Assembly (NCBI GenBank): GCA_023374045.1
Contig: CM041783.1
Coordinates: 123,009,503 to 123,073,502 of the forward strand
Length of the DNA: 64,000 nucleotides
DNA from: Limonium bicolor
Taxonomy: Eukaryota > Streptophyta > Magnoliopsida > Caryophyllales > Plumbaginaceae
Direction of reading: 5' to 3'
Each line of letters opens with the position of its first letter. The stretch's first letter is position 1. The position numbers and the translations under genes are program-made. Under the pieces are notes generated by a model. The model was not told the origin of the DNA, ran no database searches, and was given only the letters and a program-made list of their open reading frames with translations. Below, piece after piece: positions 1-11,777 of this stretch.

Positions 1-1964
1 AGTTCAACTTTGACCAACTCGAACTTTGACTCGGCCTATCTTCCAATCCCAACCCAAATTCAATTCAAATCCAATTCAATTCAAACCCAATTCATTCAGC
101 CCTATTCAATTCAAATCCAGATTCAATTCATCCAATTCAAACTCGACTTCAATTCAATTCAAGCCCGATACATTCGGCCAAATCCTATCCACAATACGTC
201 CACTCTCAATTTGTAAATTTCATTCAATTTCAAACCATTTTTATTCAAGTTTCACCAAGTTTTCAAAAGAAACTATTTTGTGGAATTTAAAAGGAAAAAC
301 TCTTCTCACATCACAGAAAACTCTTCTCAAATGCAGAAAGTTCTTCTCACATATACAGAAAGTTTTCTCCTAAAACATTTCTCAAAATCAATGTTTCTTC
401 ATCGAGAATTCCGAACAACTTCAAAAGTTTTCAAACTTAGTTTTCAACTCAAATAAACCGTTTTCGGGGAACATGAGATGTCTAACACCTTCAAAGAACG
501 TTTTCTTCCTAGTTAGATATCGCTTGTCTCTCTTCCAAAATAAAAATCCGAGGCGGGGCACTGGGGTCGTAACCTCCCTTGTCGCAGTCTGGATCTCTTT
601 AGGCGGGGCATTAGGGTGACAAACCTCCCCTAATTGCAGCCTAGATTTTTACAAGGCGGGGTGCTAGGGAAGTAACGACCTTCCTAGTTGCAGCCGGGAT
701 TTTAGAATCGTCTAACTCCCTTTCGCTCGATTTCAAGGTTTTCGGTTTTTAACGTTTTAAAACCCGGGAGTTAGAGACGTTACTAGGGTTCGACCGAGAA
801 CATCTCATTCATGATGTTTCTCTCTGAATCCTATTTTTCGACATAAATTCATTGCCCCATCTTTCGAGCCTCGGCACTTACCATTAATTAAGTGTCGTGT
901 TCGAGGGGGTACATAGGGTAATCCCTCGGGATTATCCGCCCTTTTACAACAAAAAATGATTTTTTTTTCCAGTTTTAAAAACTCTAAGAGAGACAATTCT
1001 GAATAAACCAATCCAACCCTTTCATTAGAGCTCTAGGGCCCATAAACACTTCTCAATCCTCCTTTAACCAACTCTAAGTCAATTCCTGAAGACTTCCAGA
1101 AACCTGAAGCATCTTCAGAACCCGAATACTTGCAAATTAAAAATCCTTTCCCACACTCAATCATATTCAAAACCCGAATTCCTCTTCAACCCATTCGACC
1201 ACTCTGAAAGATGAACCTAACAAACTCGGGAAACTCCTCAAATCAGCCAAGTGATCCAAATACCCCTTAACTCCACCAAGAATGACCAAAATGCCCCTTT
1301 ACTCCTCAAAACTCCCATCATTCTCTTAATCCCGTGAAGGCCCAAAACAGCCTCAAATCTTTCAGAACAACTAAAGACTCTCCAAACACTTCAACCAAAC
1401 CAACTCCAAGACCAGCCTTTTCTTTGACTCTTTGAAATCATCCTTTCCTCACTCCTTTTTTTAATCTTATCCTTGGCTTTTAATGAATCTCTCTAAAAAG
1501 GTTTTGAAAGAGGGCAATCCCGACAATTGGAGACCGAGGTTTCCTCGGGCACCAATCCGAAGTCGTGGTCGTTGCCACTTCTAAGGGGTGTAACCCAGTG
1601 CGAACCCACACAGAATCTCGGACATGACCAGATAAGTCCTATCCATAGGTAATAATCTCAGAGTCAATTAACGGTTCTTAGAACCCGATCTTCCTTCCTA
1701 GTTATCATAGGTCAAACTAGGTGGCGACTCTAGTCAATTCCGCCTTATAGAGGCATAAGTCCGCGTGGGGCCCATTGAGAGCGGGTGTAGTGCACACTTG
1801 CATTCCCTTTTATGCTTTCTGGGAAAGACGGACGATTTAGTAGGTATTTGAGGGATGCCAGAATAACGGGTTTCCACCCTCCACAGAATGGCATTTTAGG
1901 ATCTAGGCTTTTAGTCAGACCATTTAGATAGACCCCCCCTCATACCGAAAAATCACCCTCCACA
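1..1964 (+). repeat. Element A 5' LTR (3' portion only)
   Basis: This corresponds base for base to 12392-14362 with a handful of small differences, for example a two-base indel near 238 and extra bases in the other copy near 14287 and 14320. It ends in CTCCACA, followed by the spacer GAA and the PBS. By comparison with the 3' copy, about 3.48 kb of the LTR lies left of the window. It contains the three-unit GC-rich repeat described under the 3' LTR, here starting at 551, 601 and 654. Confidence 0.85.
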
Positions 1965-1967
1965 GAA

Positions 1968-1985
1968 TGGCGACTCTGCTGGGGA
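1968..1985 (+). other. Primer-binding site of element A (tRNA-Arg type)
   Basis: TGGCGACTCTGCTGGGGA follows the LTR end after three bases. It starts with TGG, the complement of the tRNA CCA tail, and its complement fits a plant tRNA-Arg 3' end (acceptor strand ...AGAGTCG-CCA). Ogre-type elements are known to use tRNA-Arg. The same 18-mer occurs at the equivalent place in element B. Confidence 0.85.
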
Positions 1986-3455
1986 AAACTTGAGTAAGTT
2001 TTTCTCAAACTCAAGGAAGACTGAACTCCATTCAAAATTGTCGGGATTTCCCCACTTCTTTCAAACCTTCAAGAGATTCTTTTCAAAGCCTCTAGGATTA
2101 TTCTACTCCACACTTAGTGTGTGTATCTGATGAGGACAGATAGGATTTATTAGATCCTCAACAAACATTACAACAATTGGGTTAATAATTAGCTCACGAT
2201 TAGAAAGAGACACTTAGGATGAATGAAGCTAACTTCCCTTTAGGTTAATAAACAACCAATTTGGAATCACTAATCTCAAGAAAACTCTTAGTGAATAGGT
2301 TGTGCTAACTTCATTTACTGCTTTCATATTTATATTGCGATTGTGGGGTGCATGGGTGGGTAGCTTAGGACATGCATTCCTCTGTGTCACCCGATTTACC
2401 CACGATGTCACGGGATCCCGACCGGTCCACGGTTGATTCCCCATGAGCTAGGGTCACTCTCTCAGTGAACAAACCCACGAGGCGGTACGATCTCCGATCA
2501 ACACCTCGGGCTCATGATCCAAAAATATCCTCCATTATCCGAGTCAAAGCCAGCATATAGTGAACTCTGAGCTTTCAGTGTCCAGCTACCTGATCCGGTG
2601 TCTAAGACGGGTTTATGGGAGTCACCCCTTTGTATGCGCCTGTCTGACCGTCCTTCTGCCTTACCCTGAAGATTGCATGGGCTCAGTTCTCCATTGTTCA
2701 CCTGCACCACGAATGTCTCTAAAGCCCAATGTCACGTTATACGTCCATAGAGGATCCCGTATTTACCGGATACCCATACATGGCACAACGTAGTCAGTGA
2801 ATAATTTGGACTTTAGACACACTTGACCGTGCAGGTGACGAGAGACCCGTTCCCATACAATACTTCCCCGAGTTTTCCGAAAAGTGGGGTGTTGTCGGAT
2901 CATCACTGGCCGTGGCGTATGTTTCCTTATCATCTCGGGTGTCCTGACCTTTCGAACTTAAGCACTCCGGACTTTCTTGATAACGTGTCCGCAAGGCATA
3001 GCAGAGAAAAACCCCGAGAGATGACAGTGAAGGGACGATGGTTCCCCCGGTGAACGGAATCATAATTGACCTGGAAAGTGATTATCCCAACATTAACACT
3101 TACAGCTCCACATCAAATATAGCCACGATTTACTTTATGTACATGTGTGCAAACCACTTTTCAAACCACCTGTTTTAAAATGTTCGGAATTCTCTTTCAC
3201 ATATCTTTTAAAGATGTTTACGAGCTCGTTTAATTTGAATCACCTAAATTTTACTCAAACATTTGCGGTTTTAAACCTCACTTCATCTTTAAAATGTTAT
3301 TTCCAAAAATTTTCAAAATAGATTTTAAAACCTACTTTCTACAAACGAATTTCAAACAACATTCTTCACCAACATGATTTTTAAAATAGTTTTCGAAAAC
3401 AGTTTTCAAAATTGAATTTCAAAAACGTATTTCAAAATAAATGATTTAGTCCCCA
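1986..3455 (+). other. Element A leader region, no recognisable gene
   Basis: This is the internal sequence just after the PBS. Short open frames occur on both strands (up to 89 codons), but none resembles a gag or ORF1 protein, and they overlap one another as chance frames do. The end (about 3170-3440) is rich in AAAA and TTTT runs. I see no coding evidence. Confidence 0.6.
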
Positions 3456-4421
3456 TGTTGTGACCCGCTATTTTTGAAGTTCTGCCCACCTTCAAGAGCA
3501 GCGGTCATTACTGTGGAGCGTACTAGTCATTTCGTGTTTTCACAAAAGTGGTGGATTTTCACATAAGATTCTGTGCTCGATCATTCACCTTTCCTTTCTC
3601 AAAAATATCCCTCATTCCCATCGTCGGAGCAAGAGGCGCAGCATGAAGATCGACTACGCGGTTCGAACCAAAAGCTAGAGGCGCATCAACCCGTAGAGCT
3701 AGCCGAGCGACATGAAGGCCAACACCAACTGTTCAAATACAAAATCAGAGGTGTACCAACCCGAGTCAAGCGACATGAAGGCTAGCAACGACTGTTCGAG
3801 TTCAAACTGTTGAAAATCAGAGGAACACCGGACCCGTTTTGTTTTACCATAGTACCGCTTCACTGCAAGAGCCCGAAGAGGAGCGAGCAGCCGATCAAGA
3901 GCCCGAAGACGAGCGAGCAGCCGATCAAGAGTCCGAAGACGAGCAAGCAGCCGATCAAGAGCCCGAAGACGAGCAAGCAGCCGGTCAAGAGTCCGAAGAT
4001 GAGCGCAAGCAGTCGACCAGAAGCCCGAAGACGGACTAGAAGAGTTCAAAAGAAGTTTAGCTCAAAACTCCCCCATTTAATGACTTTTAGAATTGATGTA
4101 TAGGTTTTCCCCTAGCATTCTTTTCTTTCTCGTCAATTTCTGAATAGACTGCATGTATAAGTTTATACATTCCCTTTGACTTTATTTATATCAATATGTA
4201 TAGGATTCCCCACTCCCTATTTTATTTGCGAATGACCGGGCGTCAAAATTCATATTGAGAAAATCCACCACTTTGAAAACACGTTTTCGAAATTGTTTTC
4301 TAAAACTTGGTTTCTTTTGGCATGCACGTATAATAAAAAAAAGCGAATAAGGGACGACCCCTCACATCTATACATCATTCATCAACTTTGCTTTATGGGG
4401 TGAAAATTCACGGTATCTACA
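3456..4421 (-). repeat. Inverted LTR-like remnant inside element A
   Basis: On the minus strand, sequence from 4421 leftwards begins TGTAGATACCGTG and continues with CCCATAAAGC and GAGGGGTCGTCCC. This mirrors the start of the element A LTR at 8914 (TGTAGACACC, CCTATAAAGC, GAGGGGTCGTCGCC). The bases before it on the minus strand (TTAGGGGATGCCTCC) resemble the PPT of A. So it looks like a diverged LTR of the same superfamily lying in the opposite orientation. The left limit is set at TGTTGTGACCCGC only because it is a TG; no target duplication was found. It could be a solo LTR, a fragment, or part of an inversion. Confidence 0.45.
3869..4035 (+). repeat. 30-bp tandem repeat, about 5.5 copies
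   Basis: Units of 30 bp (GAGCCCGAAGACGAGCGAGC then AGCCGATCAA) start at 3869, 3899, 3929, 3959 and 3989. The length is divisible by three, so the repeat is open on both strands. Plus reads as an acidic decapeptide (EPEDERAADQ-like) and minus as a basic/leucine-rich decapeptide. There is no sign that either is translated. Confidence 0.8.
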
Positions 4422-6770
4422 GGAGGCATCCCCTAAGTGAAAAACTCCAACAAATGCAACCGAGCGTAAAACAAAAAACATGCATTGCATTCATGACAAA
4501 AGGGTCACATACATTTACAATCAGTCCAAAATCATCAACCATACATGAATCTCGTCCACACTCACGAGCCTCACGCACTTACGTGTTTCATCGTCACTTG
4601 TCACACACCAGCTTTCATCCCAATATCTCGAACGCCAGAGCCCGATCTCAGAGGGATAAAAAAGAAAACCGAGCTCAAACCTTTCCCAATCTCAAAGTGT
4701 ATCATATCGTGGGGCTACCATACGGGAGTTGTCACTCCCTAAAATCCAAAAAAATCATACATCCAAAAATCCCAAAAAATGTAGTCTCCGTCATATCGTT
4801 GAGCCACCATGCGGGAGTTGTCACTCCCTAAAATTCAAAAATCCAGGAGCCAATCACCAAGCCGCCCTCACTCAAGAATTTCTTCATCGACAACAACCCC
4901 GACAGTTAGACCATCTCCAGGACCAATAGTGACTGGATGAGCTTCATAAGCCGCGAGCTGAATACGACTCAAGCGAGACTAGGTGTAGCCTTACCATGCA
5001 TGCATTGCAAAAAAAAAAAAAAAAATACAAAAAACGAACATTCAATCAAAACTTGAAGTCAACCATCTCCATTCATCATTTTCAGCATTTGACGCATCCT
5101 ATACATAGTAATTCCATATTATCACAACACATTGCATGGTAGATCGTTGCATTTGCATACTCCCGTATCGAAACGACGTATTTGGCAAAAATCTTGATTG
5201 ATTGTTTGAATAGAGCGTGAACCGCTAAAACTCTCGACCCGTCAACGAACGCAAGGGTCTCATCAAAATCAGCACCACAAACCAAAGTGAGTAGTGTGCG
5301 AAGAGCGGTATTTTCTCTTGAATTCCAAAAGAGCGTATTGGACCATCCACCGAGCGATGAGGGAAGATAGAGCGAGTCTATAGAGGTAAAACCATGAGCG
5401 ACTTGTGCATTCCTTCAGCACATGGAGAGGCACAATTCATAGCGAGATCAATGTTGATAACAAGACACGAACTGTGATTCATGCAAAGATTCGAGAAGTA
5501 GTAAGAAAACAATCATTGACTAATGAGAATGACGAGGCACTTAGGAAAAATCTCCACAAAACCAAAAAGCTTTGACTGCCTGTACATAATCCCTTAGTGA
5601 GCCCCGCTGAGCCTTTCATTAAAAACTCTTTCTCAGAAACTCCACAACATGCCAACCCATACATACACTTACTTGCCCTGCAATAGAGGATCTCAAAGGA
5701 GCCGGAGCCATGGTCCCTCCCCACCATCTTCCACAAAAACAATGAAATGTTCGAAGAAATCAGTGAGTCAATGCAACTCCAAAGCCAAACACCAAAAAAG
5801 AACACCGAAAATGTTCAAGAAGATCAATAAGTCAATGCAACTCCAAAGCTGAAAGCCAAAATGCAAAGCAAAGAACATTTGAGAAAATCGATGAGCCGAG
5901 TGCAATTTCATAAAAAGAAAAATGAGAAGAAAGTTCAAACCGTACACCAGAAGAGGCAAGAAGGAGAAATCCAAATCCAAAGGACCAATGATGTCCCGCA
6001 GAAACCAATAGAAGGTTATCAAAACCCGTTAAATCAATTCACCCATGGCGAGGGTGAAACATATCCTCTATTGCACAAAAGCTCCACAATCCCCAAATAA
6101 ATCTTCCAGTCCCATGTTACTTATATCATACCCCTCAGCCCCGTTATAACCCAATAAAGACCTTTGACTCATAAGTTGATGAACGTTAACTGAAAGTACC
6201 GGATCTGAAACATGAATCATAAGCTTCGTACTTGTTATCAACATGTCCTGTCATACCAAAGGGACCATGAGCGAATGAGTGTGACCTTACCCCACAAGGT
6301 CTTATGAGTGCGAGTGAATCTTCAGTCTAAGCACCAAATCATAAACAACCTACCCCATTGTAGGAAAGGAACTTGTAAGGATTGGAAAGTCCAGAACCTC
6401 GAAAGAAATTCTAAGGAAAATACTGCTCCGAGCATCGAGAGCATCATCACACCATTTGCATACACAGCCATACTCATGAAAGATTGACCCATATCCCTCC
6501 GTGAGAGGAAAGTGATTCACGCATTCTAGCTCAACAATCACTCAAGATCAAACTGAAGATGTCTTATATTCGTAAACCTCATATTAATAGAGATAGGACC
6601 GTACCTTCTCTCCAAAAATTGCATACACATTTTGCATCAGTTAGCATTTGCATGCATCAAACCACTTCATTTTAACATCCGGCTGGTAAGAACCATGCCT
6701 AGTCTCGTGGAAAGTCGACTTCAGTTTCCCGCTATCGAAGCTCAACTCAAAATCAAAAGAAATCAAAACC
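4422..6770 (+). other. Element A internal region, non-coding
   Basis: No retroelement domain was found in six frames. A segment of about 45 bp containing GCGGGAGTTGTCACTCCCTA or a close variant occurs twice, near 4700-4750 and 4795-4840. It contains the small inverted repeat GGGAGT...ACTCCC. A poly-A run sits at about 5009-5025. The part around 5540-5615 resembles element B at 26765-26850 (a shared GACGARGCAC...TGAGCCTTTCAT block), so A and B have related internal regions in the same orientation. Confidence 0.55.
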
Positions 6771-6773
6771 GAG

Positions 6774-7672
6774 GCCATCCGGAGCCATACGACGATCTTC
6801 CCGGAGCCATCCAGCGTCATCGGGCCTCATCAACATCATATCCAAACCAAACTAGAGCCATGCGAGAGCCATCCTCAAACGTTGAGACCGTCCTAGAGAC
6901 CTCAAGACTATACACGAGCCATTTCGTCACCAGGGCTTTGCCTACAAAGATCGAACTACGTATGGTCTGATCTCAATACGGAATTGAGTACGTAGGCAGC
7001 CCGCCCAGGGTGCGACCACCTCAAAGGAAAATGCCCCTTTCTTCCTCGCTATCACCAAATAGAGCCATCTCGTAGCCCTTCCCAGAGCCATCCTGAGCTA
7101 TCCTGGAGCCATCATGAGAGAACCCTGAAGTTATAACCGGGCCGAAGCCATCCATCCATGACCAAGAATTTATCTACCACATCAAAATACGTCAAACACA
7201 ACACAGTCCACCAATCACATCAACCCACCATTCGACTCAAAATCTCAATCCAAATCGAAACCCACCAACCACCCCAGAGCCGTTGCTCATATTGGTGTCA
7301 TGAATCATGTTGGAGCCATCCGACCACACTGGAGCCACCCAACCGCAATGGGGCCATCCGAGCATACCGGAGCCCTCGGATCATATCGAAGCCAAACCCA
7401 TCAACCATCCCAGAGTCGTTGCTCACAAGGGAGTCACATATCAAACCGGAGCCATCTGACCGTACATGAGCCATCAAATCACAGCGGAGCCATCTGATCA
7501 TACCAAAGTCATCCGGTCATATCAAAGCCATCAAGGTCCAAAGTTACTCATTCACAAAACCATCCTTTCGAAAATCGACTACAAAATCACAAAACCAAAA
7601 CAAAAAACTCAAGGGCCATACCGGAGCCATCTCGAACTCTGGAGCCAAGAGTCCTACCAAATCCTGAAACTA
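6774..7672 (+). repeat. Degenerate GGAGCCATC-rich repeat region
   Basis: The motif GAGCCATC or a one-base variant recurs roughly every 15-40 bases (for example around 6779, 6800, 7315, 7460 and 7625), giving a loose satellite-like tract. The same nonamer stands directly before the 3' LTR start, within the PPT region at 8905-8913. Long frames across it are by-products of the repeat. Confidence 0.7.
6956..6995 (+). other. Two-storey hairpin in element A 3' region
   Basis: The outer arms CTACGTA (6956-6962) and TACGTAG (6989-6995) are perfectly complementary. The inner arms CTCAAT (6972-6977) and ATTGAG (6983-6988) are too. The result is a nested stem-loop in either strand or its RNA. I recall similar ACTACGTAGG-type sequences from plant retroelement 3' regions, but I cannot confirm that here. 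Confidence 0.6.
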
Positions 7673-7857
7673 TAGTGCAGGTCGGGCGAGACTGTCAAAA
7701 ACAAAACCGAAATACAATTCCTACACTGGCAAAGCCAAGGGCAACATCTATCACATCCCTCACGGAAGCAATCGAAAAGCATCCAGTCCCGGATCAATCC
7801 ACAACCAGAATCATCCTCAAATCAGCCAACCACTGAAAAGCAGCGAGTTTCGTACAA

Positions 7858-8795
7858 CTCCATAGAGTATTATAGGCTCGTCATAAGTCCTCGTACTGTC
7901 AGATTGCATTCTAGGCCCGTCATAAGTCCTAGAGCTAGACACCGAGTTCTAGTTGAGGCCCGTCATTAGTCCTCATGCATAACCCATATACCGATTGTAT
8001 TCTAGGCCCGTCATTAGTCCTAGAGCTAGACGCCGAGATCTAGTTGAGGCCCGTCATTAGTCCTCATACATTTCGAAGATGCATTCTAGGCCCGTCATAA
8101 GTCCTAGAGCTAGACACCGAGTTCTAGTTGAGGCCCGTCATTAGTCCTCATGCATAACCCATATACCGATTGTATTCTAGGCCCGTCATTAGTCCTAGAG
8201 CTAGACGCCGAGATCTAGTTGAGGCCCGTCATTAGTCCTCATACATTTCGAAGATGCATTCCAGGCCCGTCATAAGTCCTAGAGCTAGACACCGAGTTCT
8301 AGTTGAGGCCCGTCATTAGTCCTCATCATAACCCATATACCGATTGTATTCTAGGCCCGTCATTAGTCCTAGAGCTAGACACCGAGATCTAGTTGAGGCC
8401 CGTCATTAGTCCTCTACATTTCGAAGATGCATTCTAGGCCGTCATAAGTCCTAGAGCTAGACACCGAGATCTAGTTGAGGCCCGTCATTAGTCCTCATGC
8501 ATAACCCATATACCGATTGTATTCTAGGCCCGTCATTAGTCCTAGAGCTAGACACCGAGATCTAGTTGAGGCCGTCATTAGTCCTCATACATTTCGAAGA
8601 TGCATTCTAGGCCCGTCATAAGTCCTAGAGCTAGACACCGAGATCTAGTTGAGGCCCGTCATTAGTCCTCATGCATAGGTTGTTTGATCGTATTCTAGGC
8701 CCGTCATAAGCCCTAGAGCTAGACACCGAGATCTAGTTGAGGCCCGTCATTAGTCCTCATACCATCAATCACCGCAATTTGGGGCCCGTCATAAG
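7858..8795 (+). repeat. Hierarchical tandem repeat with GGCCCGTCATNAGTCC core
   Basis: The core GGCCCGTCATTAGTCCT (or ...CATAAG...) recurs about every 45 bp. It alternates two linkers (AGAGCTAGACNCCGAG... and CATNCATAACCCATATACCG / CATACATTTCGAAGATGCAT), so that the full pattern repeats near 90 and 180 bp. Tandem repeats between the coding region and PPT are usual in Ogre-like elements. A related CAGGCCCGTCATAA motif appears in element B at about 27814. Confidence 0.85.
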
Positions 8796-8899
8796 TCCCC
8801 GTGCACCCGCATTCATAAGAACAAGTCATAAACCGTAGTGAGAATTTTTGGCGTCCCGTCAACCTTGATCCAATTCTGCAAGGGCTTGCAGAATTGAAT

Positions 8900-8913
8900 C
8901 AAGGGGAGCCATC
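8900..8913 (+). other. Polypurine tract of element A
   Basis: CAAGGGGAGCCATC lies directly before the LTR start TGTAGACACC. It is the only purine-rich stretch in the correct place for plus-strand priming. The last five bases are not purines, which is also seen in element B. Confidence 0.65.
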
Positions 8914-9435
8914 TGTAGACACCAAAAATTCTCACCCTATAAAGCAAATTCCTCAATAAGAAACACGACAAGAGGGGTCGTCGCCTTTCTTCGTCAAAAC
9001 GTATTGACGTGCGTGCCAAAATGAAACCATCATTTTATAATCTTTTTCAAAGCATTTCAGGAAAAAACACAATTCTTCGAAAATGAATTTCCACCGACAG
9101 TCCAGTTTCAAGGTCGTCCCCTTTTGTTTATTCACTTATTTTACTATCTTATTTTGTTTTGTTTAATTCTATTTATTTTATTTTTTTATTTTATTTATTT
9201 TTATCCATCTATACACCTTTTCTTATATTTATTTATCTATAACATTGCTATTTTTATTATCATTTCAGTTCACTTCTATTAGACACTTTTATTTCATCTT
9301 ACAAATCCAATCCACACTTGGTTAAAATCTGACCTAGCCCAATTCCCTAAACCCACAACTACTTTCAGCCCATTTTCTTCTTTTTAACCCACATCCAAAT
9401 AAAGCCCATGGCCACTTCAAGAAACCCCAATCTTC

Positions 9436-9445
9436 TTTATAAAAC
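9436..9445 (+). promoter_or_regulatory. Candidate TATA box in A LTR
   Basis: TTTATAAAAC lies about 520 bp inside the LTR and is followed by C/A-rich sequence suitable for a start site. It was assigned by motif and position only. Confidence 0.45.
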
Positions 9446-11568
9446 TGCAATCAAAAACCCTACAGGGACGATCCCAAGACTCGGCCGTCCTGGAATCTCA
9501 ATCACGATCACTCATCTACTGAGAAAGAACCCCCACTATTCTCCAATTCCTTCCTCGATCTCTAATTCTCCAGAAAACCAAACCTTCCCTGGTTCTTCGA
9601 TCTTCTCACGCTCGAGTTTGAAGAAACAAAAACATCAGAAGATTTTCACCTTCATCGAGCCCCTTCTTCTACCTCGAACCAGCATCCCCACCTCCACACT
9701 TCATATCTGAAACTTCCGAAACCAGAGCATGCCCCCACTTTAGTCACTTTGTTTTCGAAGCCAAAGAACCCATCCGCCTGCAGATTGGTCTTCCTCCCCT
9801 CCTTTTGGCACCAATTATAAACGCTGAAGATGTGTCTTGAAACAGCTCGACAGAGAGAAAAGGAATGGGTGCACGGGAATTCTGGTGCTTCGGACTATAG
9901 TCGTTTTTTTTTGTTTTCTTCATCTCTTCTGTTAATTTACGAGTTTAGCTCTCTTGCACCAGAAATCTGTTCAATGATTTTATTAAACCCTGGTTTCGAC
10001 TGCTTTGCTTCGCTTGACCCATGTGGATTATTAAGCCATCTGCTATTGCTGTTGATTAGATTTTTGGTCGTGCTTTCATATCCAGACTTTGATTAGTCAC
10101 CTCTCTGTTCTGTTAATTCATTTAACTCGTTCGATTATCACTTGTTTTGGCCGTGATTTTGAAGTGGGTCGTTGTCGCCCCTGACAAGGGAATACCTCAG
10201 TAACACGTCGTTCATCCTTGAAATCGAGCTCCTCATATACTCCTCGAGTTCGGTCTGAAATCGAGTTGCACCTTCACCACTAAGACCTATGTTTCAATTT
10301 CACAGTGTCATCAGTTCCATTCGGTTTATCTGATAGTTTGACGAGTCTAACCAGTTTGTTTGTTGTGTGTCCTTGCAGGAAATAATCATTCTCTGCTTTG
10401 GTATTTCGTTTCTAATCTTTGTTACTTACGAACTCTGAGCTTAATTTGTGTATGTATGTGCGATGTATGCGCTTGAGTCATCGTTTCTGTTCTGGTTCCA
10501 TTATATGAATGCTTTGGATTCTTGTTCTCAGTTATGGTGCGGGTCTGTATGTTCAGTCTGCTCTGATTGTGCAGAAGAAGAAAATTTGACGAGGATTTGA
10601 TTTCAGAAAGTGAATTAAATGGGATTAGCTAATCTTGAACCCAGACTGAGGGAAATCACTCGACCTCATTTACCCCTTACTGTTGAATTTGTCTCAATTG
10701 GGATTGATCCCTGGATTAAAAGATTTCAGTAGATGTTTTAGGCCACTTATTTATTTCTGCTGATTAATCTTGACAAGAGGGTTTCGAGTAGTATTGTCTC
10801 CTTTTCCTATTATACGTGGACTGAGTTATTGTGCAACGTGTACCTTGTTGCTGTTGACACTGAGCTTTCAAGCATAATCCTATCACCGTGGATTATTCTC
10901 TTGTGTAACGCTTCATTGGAAGTATATTTCTCACCATTCTTGTTCCATGATGAGGTATACATGCGGTTTTGTTGGCATGGGACTGATTGCGGTTTTCTGC
11001 AGTCTGACCAACTCTATTATGCTTCAGAATTGTGCTGCCTCATGGGTTTGAAAACCCAACCGGTTAGCTTCCTTATCGCACATGATTTTTGGATTCCCCT
11101 ATTTGTGATTCTAATCTGGTTCTGAAATTGATATGTTTCAGCTCTGATTTTGCTTTTAAAGCATTGATGTTTTAACGTGAAAATAACTTTGGGTGCTTTT
11201 ATGTTTTGATCATGTGTCAGTTTTAGCGTCTCCCGTCTTTGCGATTGAAGTTTGCCGAAGAAAGGCATTTCGTTTGTTTAACGTGGAACATAGCCGATTA
11301 AAGAAAGAAAGTAAATAAACACGTGATTATATGTATATGTTTTATGCCTTGGTCTTGACTTTTTAAAGTTTCTTTTTCTTTTCTTTTATTGGTTTGTAAA
11401 CAGTTAATTTTGGCTTGACATTCTGAATTTATTCTTACATTGCACCTGTACATACTGTATATTCAACTTCCTTACCATTTTCAGTTCGTTTCCTTGTATT
11501 TCTGCTTACTACTAAGCCCTAGCTATTGCCCTTAGGACCTTTTAAACTGACAGAAAAGTTTTAGAGGT

Positions 11569-11777
11569 ATTATCGCTCCACACCTAACGGGTCTCTCATT
11601 CGTTTCGTGGGGCAATAATCTCCTATAACTTCAGAAAACACTCAAACCACCGTTATATGTATATAAGAACAAAAACTTCAAAAAAACAAGCCCTTAAGGC
11701 TAATTTAGAAGGGTTTAGGATGTGAAACCACCCCATGCCTAACGGGTCTCTCATTCGTTTTATGAGGGTGGAATCCT
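11569..11777 (+). other. Twin hairpins with one shared loop sequence
   Basis: Hairpin 1 pairs 11569-11580 (ATTATCGCTCCA) with 11608-11619 (TGGGGCAATAAT). Hairpin 2 pairs AGGAT/ATCCT and CCACCC/GGGTGG at 11717-11733 and 11766-11777. The stems differ in sequence, yet both loops contain CCTAACGGGTCTCTCATTCG. Conserved loop plus different stems suggests a structured RNA or DNA motif inside the LTR. Confidence 0.65.

Noticed and set aside
1968..1985. tRNA-like sequence at PBS sites (also 24921, 33923, 61484)
   Set aside because: Only 12-18 bases complementary to tRNA 3' ends and directly next to LTRs; they are primer-binding sites, not tRNA genes.
6632..6970. 112-codon frame before the GAGCCATC tract as a gene
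   Set aside because: No family resemblance; its later part is built from the degenerate repeat.
9408..11268. Possible captured host gene in the A LTR (frames of 83-100 codons, leader-like TATA and C-rich start)
   Set aside because: No domain, no supported splice set and no consistent frame; more simply the LTR's own transcribed leader.
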